Assembly: GCA_046758085.1 (NCBI GenBank)
Contig: JBHHZP010000055.1
Span: 1-21,309, forward strand
Source of the DNA: VRUB01 sp046758085
GTDB taxonomy: Bacteria > Pseudomonadota > Gammaproteobacteria > Acidiferrobacterales > SPGG2
Length of the DNA stretch: 21,309 nt
Direction: 5' to 3'
Position numbers and translations under genes: made by a program. The notes under the pieces were generated by a model, which worked only from the letters and a program-made list of their open reading frames with translations, was not told the DNA's origin and did no database searches. Shown piece by piece: positions 1 through 7,349 of the stretch (position 1 is the first letter of the stretch; every line of letters begins with the position of its first letter).

Positions 1-506
1 CAGGCCCTGGCCCTGGCCCGGACGCGCGGTGTCGTTACCGCGCCCCTTCCGGCGTGTTCTTCGCCTTCGAGCCTCACTTCGGCTTGAGTAAGGGGGTTGC
101 AAAGCAAAACAAATCCACGCCATCACAGCTTCCACGCCGGTCGAGGAGAACCGGGCGTTGGATTGGTTTTTGTTGATGCCTTTCGACGGGCCAAGCACCG
201 AGGATGCTTACCGGCTCGAGTCGGGGTGAAGTAGACGTTGTTTTTCGCCTTCTTGGTCAAGCCCAGCCCCGAGTGCAGACGAAGAGCGGGCCCGCCCCAC
301 GCCAGCCCTCCCCGGCCAGCGGGAACGGGCAGGCCCGATGGCCCGCTAAATTGCTGGCCGCACGTGCTATATAATTAATCGAGGGTCGGGGGTTGCGGCA
401 GCAACCACAACGCTGCGCCTGGGAGCGGGTGTGGCCCCGAGCAATCGCCCTAATCCCGACCCCCGTAGGCTCGATTTGGCGACGACAACGCCGAGGTGTT
501 TTTGAC
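1..506. other. noncoding region upstream of tonB
   Basis: No convincing gene is visible on either strand. The longest open frames here are short, of low complexity and resemble nothing recognised. In many gammaproteobacteria gshB precedes tonB–yqgE–ruvX, but no gshB end can be seen, so the neighbour is either outside the window or different. The stretch holds one copy of a dispersed GC-rich repeat (about 277-335) and an AT-rich patch at 367-380 that could belong to a promoter, though no -35/-10 pair is clear. Confidence 0.5.
302..321. repeat. dispersed intergenic repeat, copy 1 (core)
   Basis: The 20-base core CCAGCCCTCCCCGGCCAGCG is identical to the one at 8954-8973. Similarity continues upstream of the core in both places, with a shared GTGCnGnCGAAG element followed by CGGGCC, so the repeated unit is longer than the core. 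Both copies lie outside genes, which fits a REP-like or other small dispersed element. Confidence 0.6.
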
Positions 507-1400
507 TTGACAGCGGGACAGGCAACGTCTGAGTTTTCCAACGGCGATCAGCTGGGACTCAGCTTTTTCGTCTCCGTGCTCGTGCACCTGGTCATCATCC
601 TCGGCGTGACCTTCACCCTCCCCAAGCTGCGCGACATGGTTCGTTTTCCCACCCTCGAGATCACGCTGGTGCAGGCCGAAAGCGAGCAGGCGCCCGAGGA
701 CGCAGAGTTCCTGGCGCAGGCCAACCAGGCTGGCGGAGGCGCTTCTGATAAAGAAGAGGTTGCGCGCAATCCCTTGCCGGTGCGTGAGGTCGGCGACGTC
801 AGGCAACCGACCCCCGTTGCCCAGCCCCGCGCAAGGCCCAAGCTCGCGGCGCGCGAGCAAACCCGTAAGCTGATGACACAAAAACAGGCCAGGAAGGCGT
901 TGAAGCCGCCAGAGCCGGAGCCGGAAAAAATGGAAGAACAGCCGGTGCCCGAGAACCTTGGTTTCCTCACCCAGCCGAGCCCGCGTCTGGAACGCGCGCG
1001 CTTGATCGCGGAGATTGACCGCGTCTGGAACGAGTATCAGCAGCGGCCGAAACATAAGTACTTGAACGCCCGCACGCGCGAGTACCGCTACGCGGCATAC
1101 ATGAAGGCCTGGGAGGCCAAAGTTGAACGCATCGGAAACCTGAATTATCCGGAAGAGGCCAGGCGGCAGGGTCTATCGGGACAGCTGCGCCTCGACGTCG
1201 CGCTAAACCCGGATGGGTCGGTCGATGAGATCGTCGTACGCCGCTCGTCCGGTCACACCGTGCTGGACGACGCGGCCAGACGGATCGTGCAGCTCGCCGC
1301 ACCGTTTGCCCCGTTCCCTCAAGGCATCCGCGAGGAGACGGACATCCTGCACATCACCCGCACATGGCGCTTCAATCAAGGCCGAATAACGGGCTACTAA
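507..1400 (+). CDS. tonB: TonB family energy-transducing protein
   Basis: A 297-aa TonB-like protein, expected to span the periplasm and pass proton-motive energy from ExbB/ExbD to outer-membrane receptors. There is one N-terminal membrane anchor (about residues 18-38), then a long charged, proline-rich linker with PEPEPE-type runs. The C-terminal TonB domain contains the typical LNYPEEARRQGLSGQ segment followed by LNPDGSVDEIVV. The frame is open from 393, but the upstream residues look like noise. The TTG at 507 is chosen because GAGGTG (493-498) sits 8 bases before it and the membrane anchor then starts near the N-terminus. Its position next to yqgE matches the usual gshB–tonB–yqgE order. 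No exbB or exbD is nearby. Family assignment is firm, the exact start less so. Confidence 0.85.
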   Translation: MTAGQATSEFSNGDQLGLSFFVSVLVHLVIILGVTFTLPKLRDMVRFPTLEITLVQAESEQAPEDAEFLAQANQAGGGASDKEEVARNPLPVREVGDVRQPTPVAQPRARPKLAAREQTRKLMTQKQARKALKPPEPEPEKMEEQPVPENLGFLTQPSPRLERARLIAEIDRVWNEYQQRPKHKYLNARTREYRYAAYMKAWEAKVERIGNLNYPEEARRQGLSGQLRLDVALNPDGSVDEIVVRRSSGHTVLDDAARRIVQLAAPFAPFPQGIREETDILHITRTWRFNQGRITGY

Positions 1401-1487
1401 CTAAAAGCTATCGGGCCACGCGATTACCCCGCCCCACTGTGCAGAAAACCAGCCTGCGGCGGTCGCGCCTGATTTGTCGGAGGGTCC

Positions 1488-1510
1488 TTGCACACCGCGA
1501 CCTGGTGCAA
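1488..1510. promoter_or_regulatory. inverted repeat and possible promoter before yqgE
   Basis: TTGCAC (1488-1493) and GTGCAA (1505-1510) form perfect 6-base arms around an 11-base centre. TTGCAC is also followed, after 17 bases, by GATACT (1511-1516), a weak -35/-10 pair that would place the transcript start almost at the yqgE start codon. Either reading is tentative. Confidence 0.25.
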
Positions 1511-1525
1511 GATACTACCGTAACC

Positions 1526-2089
1526 ATGGGTGATTTTACCGCACTGACGAACCAGCTCCTGATTGCAATGCCCAATCTCGCGGATCCGAACTTCTACCGC
1601 ACGGTAACGTTGATTTGCGAACACAGCACCGAGGGCGCTATGGGCATCGTCATCAACCGCACCACCGAGCTCGCGCTGTGCGATATCCTGCAGCAGATGG
1701 GCATCGACGCCAAGAAGACCAAACAACGTAAAATGCCGGTCCATCTGGGCGGACCCGTTCAGACCAATCGTGGCTTTGTCGTGCACGAGCCCCTGGGCAA
1801 ATGGGAGTCCACATTACCGATTACCGATACCCTGGGCGTATCCACCTCACGCGACATTCTCGCCGCCATCGCCGAGAACAAGGGCCCACAGAGATGTTTG
1901 GTGGCCCTGGGTTACGCCGGCTGGGGCGCCGGGCAGCTGGAACGCGAGATCGTGGAAAACTCCTGGCTCAACGGGCCGGTTGACCGCCAGATCATCTTCG
2001 ACACGCCGGTCGAGCGCCGCTGGCAAAGCGCAGCGACCCTCGTCGGCGTTGACCTGTCTACGCTGTCCGGTGACGCCGGCCACGCGTGA
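1526..2089 (+). CDS. yqgE: YqgE/AlgH family protein (UPF0301)
   Basis: A 187-aa protein, the usual length for YqgE/AlgH (UPF0301), a conserved soluble family with no settled biochemical function. Family features are the N-terminal LTNQLLIAMPNL segment, the FYRTVTLICEHS strand, GAMGIVINR, the HLGGPV motif, and the late GYAGWGAGQLE motif. The frame is open upstream to 1364, but the ATG at 1526 gives the family-typical N-terminus MGDFTALTNQ. No strong ribosome binding site precedes it. It lies 125 bases after tonB and is followed directly by ruvX, the normal gammaproteobacterial order. Confidence 0.93.
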   Translation: MGDFTALTNQLLIAMPNLADPNFYRTVTLICEHSTEGAMGIVINRTTELALCDILQQMGIDAKKTKQRKMPVHLGGPVQTNRGFVVHEPLGKWESTLPITDTLGVSTSRDILAAIAENKGPQRCLVALGYAGWGAGQLEREIVENSWLNGPVDRQIIFDTPVERRWQSAATLVGVDLSTLSGDAGHA

Positions 2090-2090
2090 T

Positions 2091-2558
2091 ATGTCCCCCA
2101 CACGGCGTGGGCGTACGCCGGTGTCTACGTTTCTCGGCTTCGATTATGGCGAAAAGTCCATCGGCGTTGCCGTCGGCAGCACACACTCCGGGCAGGCACA
2201 GGACCTGGCCACGGTAAGGGTTGGCCCCACCGGCCCGGATTGGCAGCATATCTCGCGCTTAATCCAGGAATGGAAGCCCCAGGCGCTGGTCGTGGGCCTG
2301 CCGCTGAACATGGACGACACGGAAAATGTGATGACCGGGGCAGCGCAGCGATTTGGAGTTCGCCTGCGTGATCGTTACAATTTACCAGTACACATGATGG
2401 ACGAACGGCTGACAACGGTGGCCGCGAAGAATCGTCTCGTCGAATCCGGCGTGCCGCCAAGGCGTTATAAGTCCAAGCTCGACCGCCTCGCCGCACAGGC
2501 AATTCTGCAATCCTTCCTTGACGAATCCTCCAGGTCGGTCCTTGAGCGGGAAGGTTGA
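2091..2558 (+). CDS. ruvX: RuvX/YqgF, RNase H-like Holliday junction resolvase family
   Basis: A 155-aa protein of the YqgF/RuvX family, with an RNase H-like fold linked to Holliday-junction resolution and 16S rRNA 5'-end processing. Visible motifs are GFDYGEKSIGVAVG (residues 16-29, catalytic Asp18), VVGLPLNMD, DERLTT (Glu105) and KLDRLAA (Asp131), which supply the expected acidic active-site triad. The ATG at 2091 begins one base after the yqgE stop, suggesting coupling. A GTG at 2121 would give MSTFLGFDYG, which matches the E. coli N-terminus better, so the true start is one of these two. The 3' end overlaps pyrR. Confidence 0.93.
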   Translation: MSPTRRGRTPVSTFLGFDYGEKSIGVAVGSTHSGQAQDLATVRVGPTGPDWQHISRLIQEWKPQALVVGLPLNMDDTENVMTGAAQRFGVRLRDRYNLPVHMMDERLTTVAAKNRLVESGVPPRRYKSKLDRLAAQAILQSFLDESSRSVLEREG

Positions 2559-3054
2559 TATCGATCGGAGTCTGGCGCAAATGGCGCAAGAGTTGCGTCC
2601 GCTGCTCGCGCGCGATCCCGTAATGATTGGGATCCACACCGGTGGCGTATGGGTTGCCCAGCGATTGCATGATTTATTGAAGCTCCAGGAACCGTTAGGC
2701 ACCCTGGATATTTCCTTTTACCGCGACGACTTCACCCGCATCGGCATGAACCCCGAGGTCAAGGCTTCCTGCCTGCCGGTAAATATAGACGACCGTCACG
2801 TGATCCTGGTCGACGATGTGCTCCACACCGGCCGCACCATCCGCGCCGCCATGAATGAAATCTTTGATTACGGCCGCCCGGCCTCGGTCACGCTGGCGGT
2901 CCTGATCGATCGCAATGGCCACGAGCTGCCGATCCATGCGGATATCGTCGGCCATACCATGCACCTCAACAAAGGTCAGCACGTCAAGCTGACCAGCGGT
3001 TCTGCTACGGGCGAGGGCGCACTTGCGCTGAAAGTCCAGGAGGCCGGTGAGTGA
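2518..3054 (+). CDS. pyrR: PyrR-type bifunctional regulator / uracil phosphoribosyltransferase
   Basis: A 178-aa phosphoribosyltransferase of the PyrR family, which converts uracil and PRPP to UMP in vitro and in Gram-positives controls pyr mRNA attenuation. The PRPP-binding loop VILVDDVLHTGRT (residues 95-107) is intact. The later DRNGHELPIHADIVG segment is typical of PyrR rather than Upp. The start is a TTG at 2518, inside the end of ruvX (41-base overlap); a second in-frame TTG at 2542 is also possible. The stop overlaps the pyrB start (GTGA at 3051-3054). No attenuator-like terminator/antiterminator precedes the pyr genes, so RNA-based control here is not evident. Confidence 0.92.
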   Translation: MTNPPGRSLSGKVDIDRSLAQMAQELRPLLARDPVMIGIHTGGVWVAQRLHDLLKLQEPLGTLDISFYRDDFTRIGMNPEVKASCLPVNIDDRHVILVDDVLHTGRTIRAAMNEIFDYGRPASVTLAVLIDRNGHELPIHADIVGHTMHLNKGQHVKLTSGSATGEGALALKVQEAGE

Positions 3055-4049
3055 GCGGGGATCTGCAATTCGACAGCCACGGCCGGCTGCACCATTTTTT
3101 GACCACAGAGGGCTTAGACCGCGACACCATTCTCCAAATTCTCGACACCGCCGAGTCGTTCGTCTCGGTTGGCGAGCGTGAGATCAAGAAAGTCCCGCTC
3201 CTTCGTGGCAAGACCGTCGTAAATCTTTTCTTCGAGTCCAGCACGCGTACCCGTACAACGTTTGAGATTGCCGCCAAGCGTTTGTCGGCGGACGTAATCA
3301 ATGTTGATACGCGTGTGTCGAGCACGACCAAAGGCGAGACGCTGCTGGACACCATCCGCAACCTCGAGGCTATGCGCACCGACCTGTTCGTGGTGCGTCA
3401 CGCCAGGAGCGGGGCCGCCTATCTGATCGCGCAACATGTGCCACCGCACGTGCGAATTATCAATGCGGGCGACGGCAATCATGCCCATCCCACGCAGGGC
3501 ATGCTCGATATGTTCACCATACGCCGCTACAAGGGCTCCTTCGAGAATCTGAAGGTAGCGATTGTCGGTGACATCTTACACTCGCGCGTCGCGCGTTCTC
3601 AGATCCATGCGTTGACGACACTGGGTGTGCCGGAGGTGCGTGTCATTGCTCCGAAGACCTTACTACCGACGGCGGTGGAGCGTCTCGGAGTGCACTCGTA
3701 TACCGACATGCGGGCCGGCCTGGACGATATCGACGTGGTAATTATGTTGCGGCTACAGCGCGAGCGCATGGAAGGTGCGCGCATCCCGAGTGAGCAGGAA
3801 TTTTTCAACCTCTATGGACTCACGGCGGAGAAGTGCCGCCTCGCCAAGGAGGATGCCATTGTCATGCACCCCGGCCCAATGAACCGGGGGCTAGAGATCG
3901 ATTCGTCGGTGGCCGATGGCCCGCAGTCGGTAATACTGCCGCAAGTAACCAACGGTATAGCCGTTCGCATGGCCGTGATGGCCATCATTATGGGAGGCAA
4001 GGCCCGGGAAGAAAAGCCGGCAAAACGCCCGGCGAGGAGGCACGCCTGA
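3051..4049 (+). CDS. pyrB: aspartate carbamoyltransferase catalytic subunit
   Basis: A 332-aa aspartate transcarbamylase, joining carbamoyl phosphate and aspartate to give carbamoyl aspartate in UMP synthesis. The carbamoyl-phosphate loop ESSTRTRTTFE (STRTR at 64-68) is intact, as are the mobile-loop Lys94 (STTKGET), Arg116-His117, HPTQ (146-149) and the aspartate-side HPGPMNRG motif. It starts with GTG overlapping the pyrR stop and its stop overlaps the following ATG by one base, so the three genes are probably translationally coupled. The C-terminus ends in a basic tail (EEKPAKRPARRHA). No pyrI regulatory subunit follows; instead there is a PyrC' gene, as in the Pseudomonas-type ATCase. Confidence 0.97.
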   Translation: MSGDLQFDSHGRLHHFLTTEGLDRDTILQILDTAESFVSVGEREIKKVPLLRGKTVVNLFFESSTRTRTTFEIAAKRLSADVINVDTRVSSTTKGETLLDTIRNLEAMRTDLFVVRHARSGAAYLIAQHVPPHVRIINAGDGNHAHPTQGMLDMFTIRRYKGSFENLKVAIVGDILHSRVARSQIHALTTLGVPEVRVIAPKTLLPTAVERLGVHSYTDMRAGLDDIDVVIMLRLQRERMEGARIPSEQEFFNLYGLTAEKCRLAKEDAIVMHPGPMNRGLEIDSSVADGPQSVILPQVTNGIAVRMAVMAIIMGGKAREEKPAKRPARRHA

Positions 4050-5344
4050 TGGGCCTGGTCATTCGCGGCGGCCATATCATAGACCCAGCCAATAAAGTCG
4101 ACGGCAAGCATGACATTTTTGTTGACGACAAAGGCTTTGTTGCGGCCGTCGGCAATGCCCCACCGGGTTTCGAGGTCACGCAAACACTGGATGCCTCGGG
4201 CAAAATCGTATGTCCGGGCCTGGTCGATCTGCGCGCGCGCCTGCGTGAGCCCGGTCTTGAGTACAAGGCGACTATCGAGAGCGAGGCCCGAGCGGCGGTC
4301 GCGGCCGGTATCACCACGCTGTGTTGTCCCCCTGATACCGATCCCGTGATCGACACGCCGGCGATGGCGCAGATGATCCAGCAACGCGCCTGGCGCTTCG
4401 GGCTGGCTTTTATTCATCCCTTGGGCGCGCTCACGCGCGGGCTCGAGGGCGAACGCCTGACGGACATGGAGGCGCTCGACGAGGCTGGCTGCGTCGGCCT
4501 CAGCAACGCCTTGAAACCTGTGACCGACACGCTCGTAATGCGTCGCGCCTTGGAGTACGCCGCCAGTTTCGATTTGACGGTGTTTCTGCAATCGGAAGAC
4601 CCGTGGCTGCATGGCAACGGCTGCGTGCATGAAGGAGAAGTCGGCACACGTCTGGGCTTGCCCGGGATTCCCGAGGCGGCGGAGACCGTCGGGGTGGCAC
4701 GCGATCTCGCGCTGATCGAGCAGACCGGCGTGCGCGCGCACTTCTGTCAGCTGTCGAGCGCGCGCGCAGTCGCCATGGTCGCCGAGGCGCAAGACCGGGG
4801 GCTGTCGGTGACGGCCGACGTCACCGCACATCATCTGCATCTGACTGAGCATGACATCGGCTTCTTTAACACCCAGTGCCACGTATTGCCGCCGCTTCGC
4901 AGCGTACGGGACCGTGAGGCCTTACGCGAGGCGCTCAACAGCGGTGCCCTTGCAGCTATCTGTTCCGATCACCAGCCCCATGAGCCTGACGCCAAGCTAG
5001 CGCCGTTTGGCGACTCGGCGCCAGGCATCTCGGGGCTTGAGACTTTGTTTCCGCTGACACTGAAACTGGTGGACGACAATGTTCTGAGCTTGAACGACGC
5101 GATTGCGTGCGTGACTTACAAATCTGCGAATATTCTCGGTATTGACAGCGGACATCTGGGCGTCGGCGCTACGGCCGACATCTGCGTCTTCGACCCGCAG
5201 GCATGGTGGGCCTTGAGCGAGGACAAGCTCGTCAGCCGCGGCCACAATACCCCGTTCCTGGGCTGGGAGCTGCGCGGGCGCGTGTCGCACACCCTGGTGG
5301 GGGGGCAGGTGGTGTTCGGGCTGGACCAGAAAGCCGAAAGTTAA
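4049..5344 (+). CDS. pyrX: dihydroorotase-like PyrC' (probably non-catalytic ATCase partner)
   Basis: A 431-aa amidohydrolase-fold protein close in length to dihydroorotase. The family frame is clear: IRGGHIIDP start, CPGLVDLR, SDHQPHEPDAK and SAPGISGLETLFPL near the C-terminus. The metal-binding HxH that should follow Asp60 is replaced by Arg62 and Arg64 (DLRARLREPG). The later histidine of the HAED-type motif is Gln (LQSED), and the second histidine of HxxH is Gln (HFCQLS). The SDH aspartate remains. In Pseudomonas an inactive PyrC' is needed to assemble the PyrB dodecamer, and the pyrB–pyrC' overlap here fits that role. A catalytic pyrC is expected elsewhere in the genome. ATG at 4049 overlaps the pyrB stop (TGATG). 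Confidence 0.9.
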   Translation: MGLVIRGGHIIDPANKVDGKHDIFVDDKGFVAAVGNAPPGFEVTQTLDASGKIVCPGLVDLRARLREPGLEYKATIESEARAAVAAGITTLCCPPDTDPVIDTPAMAQMIQQRAWRFGLAFIHPLGALTRGLEGERLTDMEALDEAGCVGLSNALKPVTDTLVMRRALEYAASFDLTVFLQSEDPWLHGNGCVHEGEVGTRLGLPGIPEAAETVGVARDLALIEQTGVRAHFCQLSSARAVAMVAEAQDRGLSVTADVTAHHLHLTEHDIGFFNTQCHVLPPLRSVRDREALREALNSGALAAICSDHQPHEPDAKLAPFGDSAPGISGLETLFPLTLKLVDDNVLSLNDAIACVTYKSANILGIDSGHLGVGATADICVFDPQAWWALSEDKLVSRGHNTPFLGWELRGRVSHTLVGGQVVFGLDQKAES

Positions 5345-5479
5345 GAATGCCGAAGGTGTCAGTTCGCTAGATTTTGCCCGGCCGATGTAGCAAAGTGCGA
5401 CCGGTGCGCTACTTCACCCGACCACTAACCCCACGCGAGCGCCCTGGCTGCCGAAAGCTATTCACTGAGGCGCAGGTTG

Positions 5480-6430
5480 ATGGAAGGTATGTCATCGTCT
5501 TCGAAAAAAGTTATCTATGCGGCTCTCGCCGGCAACACGCTAATTGCAATAACCAAATTCATTGCGGCTGCGATTACGGGCAGCTCGGCGATGCTGTCCG
5601 AGGGCATTCATTCTCTGGTCGATACCGGTAACCAGGGTTTACTGCTCTACGGTATTCGCCGATCCAAAAAATCGCCCGACCGCGAGTTCCCGTTCGGCCA
5701 TGGCAAAGAGGTTTACTTCTGGAGCTTCGTCGTTGCGATATTGATTTTTGCGGTGGGCGCCGGCGTTTCACTCTACGAAGGGGTCCGACATATCCTTCAT
5801 CCCAAGCCCATCACGAACGTCGTGGTGAACTACTTGGTGCTCGCGCTGGCGATGCTATTCGAGGGGGCTGCATGGTTTTTCGCCCTATCCGAGTTCTCGA
5901 AAGCCAAGGGCAAGTGGGGATATTTCGAGGCCGTTCACAGAGGCAAGGATCCAACGATGTTCGTCGTGTTGTTCGAAGACTCAGCCGCCATGCTCGGGTT
6001 GCTGGCTGCGTTCTTCGGCATACTGCTTGCACATATAACCGGGGTTCTCTACTTTGATGGAGCTGCATCGATCGTCATCGGCCTGATTCTCGGCGGAACG
6101 GCGATCTGGCTCGCCTATGAAACGAAAGGTCTCTTGATCGGCGAGAGCGCCAACGAGAAGGTCGTTCACGGTATCCGGGAGATCGTTCGATCACAAAAAG
6201 GCGTGCAGCATGTCAACGAGGTACTCACCATGCACATGGGACCGGACTTCATCCTCGTGAACCTGAGTGTTGACTTTGCCGATGCGATCCCGGCTTCTGA
6301 GATGGAGGAGACGGTCGCGCACTTGGACCAGGAGATTAAAACCGCCTTTCCCGAAGTTAAGCGGATATTCATCGAGGCCGAAGCCAGGCGCGTGAAGCGC
6401 GCCGGCAAGTCCGCGCCGTCCAGTAGGTAG
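5480..6430 (+). CDS. cation diffusion facilitator family transporter
   Basis: A 316-aa inner-membrane CDF protein (Zn2+ or other divalent cation/proton antiporter), nearest in style to the SLC30A9-like branch. Transmembrane segments fall near residues 10-33, 40-58, 80-100, 115-137, 160-185 and 192-213. The TM2 metal motif is intact (HSLVD, His44 and Asp48), and FPFGHGKEVYFW is the usual loop after TM2. In TM5 the common HxxxD is replaced by an ED pair (Glu166-Asp167), so metal choice may differ from YiiP. The cytoplasmic C-terminal domain follows. ATG at 5480 is chosen because GAGG lies 9 bases upstream; TTG 5477 and ATG 5489 are alternatives. It is a monocistronic + gene converging on the next gene. 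Confidence 0.9.
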   Translation: MEGMSSSSKKVIYAALAGNTLIAITKFIAAAITGSSAMLSEGIHSLVDTGNQGLLLYGIRRSKKSPDREFPFGHGKEVYFWSFVVAILIFAVGAGVSLYEGVRHILHPKPITNVVVNYLVLALAMLFEGAAWFFALSEFSKAKGKWGYFEAVHRGKDPTMFVVLFEDSAAMLGLLAAFFGILLAHITGVLYFDGAASIVIGLILGGTAIWLAYETKGLLIGESANEKVVHGIREIVRSQKGVQHVNEVLTMHMGPDFILVNLSVDFADAIPASEMEETVAHLDQEIKTAFPEVKRIFIEAEARRVKRAGKSAPSSR

Positions 6431-6474
6431 CAGTGTGTCCTTGCGAGAGACCCCCGCGCAGGGAGATATGTAAG

Positions 6475-7206
6475 CTAACTGGATCGCGCTTTGCGCATGT
6501 CGGGGCCAGACAGTAAGTACCCGAGAATGGTTTCGCCGGACCAGCCCAGCAGGAACAGCCTTTCGAAATCCAGATCCATGGGCAGAATCTCGGCGTTGAT
6601 GAATTGCTCCAGCTTGGCAACGTCGTCCCGCGCCTTGAAGGTGGCGTAATCATCGAACACGATGACGAGCGACGTGTCGCGGCCGTAGGCCTTACCGGAC
6701 TTTGTCCGCGCGACCTTGACTAGAAGCTCAAGCCCTTTGTTCAGCAATACGACGTGGGGAACGGCCGCATCGCTGGCGTAGGCGCTTTTCTTTTCCTTGC
6801 TGCCCAGCTTGCCAAACGTGAACACCGGGGCCTTCTGTTGGAGGTAAAGCCTGTGTAGAAACTCTTCGTAACATAGAATTGCATGCACGAATTCGATTTT
6901 TTGAACTCGCAGGGGTGGATCACGGTAATCGATGACGATTGCGTCGAATTCATCATTCTCCAGATTGGGCTTGCACACGACATCCAGGCGCTCGCCGAAG
7001 AGGTGCTTCGCGAGAAGACTCAATGGGTACATCTCATCCAGAAACTTCCGCGCCAGGCCTGTGCGAGGCAGCAGCTGGCTGTCCCCGCCACTGATGCTCC
7101 TGAGCAGCCGTGTTTTCTCCTTGACCCACTCGAGCAGTTCCGCCGGCGTTCGCTCCATTTCGCAATCCGTGAGTGAAAAGATTTCTTCTGGATCCATGGT
7201 AGCCAT
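6475..7206 (-). CDS. conserved protein of unknown function (paralogue A)
   Basis: A 243-aa protein I do not recognise by name. It is clearly homologous to the protein at 14024-14752: over residues 61-109, 30 of 49 positions are identical, including HLF..R.DVVCKPN, DYRD and RV.K..F.HA. A second block shares DTSLVI.FDD and LFLLGWSG. The chosen start (residues MATMDPEEIF) aligns with the paralogue's N-terminus; the frame is open further to 7272. The mixed alpha/beta pattern with a conserved FDAIVIDY strand followed by KIEFVHA loosely resembles a PD-(D/E)XK nuclease core, but this is only a suggestion. No signal peptide or membrane segment is seen. It converges with the CDF gene. Confidence 0.75.
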   Translation of the reverse strand: MATMDPEEIFSLTDCEMERTPAELLEWVKEKTRLLRSISGGDSQLLPRTGLARKFLDEMYPLSLLAKHLFGERLDVVCKPNLENDEFDAIVIDYRDPPLRVQKIEFVHAILCYEEFLHRLYLQQKAPVFTFGKLGSKEKKSAYASDAAVPHVVLLNKGLELLVKVARTKSGKAYGRDTSLVIVFDDYATFKARDDVAKLEQFINAEILPMDLDFERLFLLGWSGETILGYLLSGPDMRKARSS

Positions 7207-7349
7207 AGCAATCTCACGACAGGCCAGATCAGCCTGATGTCCGGCAGGCCCACCCCGCGCTAATGCCAGCACCTATGGCACGCAACAGTGTCGGCTTGCC
7301 CCTGGATGGCCCACAGCCACCCAGAAGTATTCGCGAAGAAGATTGTGCG

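Noticed and set aside
450..1055. 201-aa minus-strand frame opposite tonB
   Set aside because: Antisense to the TonB linker, whose repetitive Pro/Glu codons create open shadows.
3812..4882. 356-aa open frame on the minus strand opposite pyrB/pyrC'
   Set aside because: It lies antisense to two clearly conserved genes and its sequence has no recognisable domain; long antisense frames are expected in GC-rich DNA.
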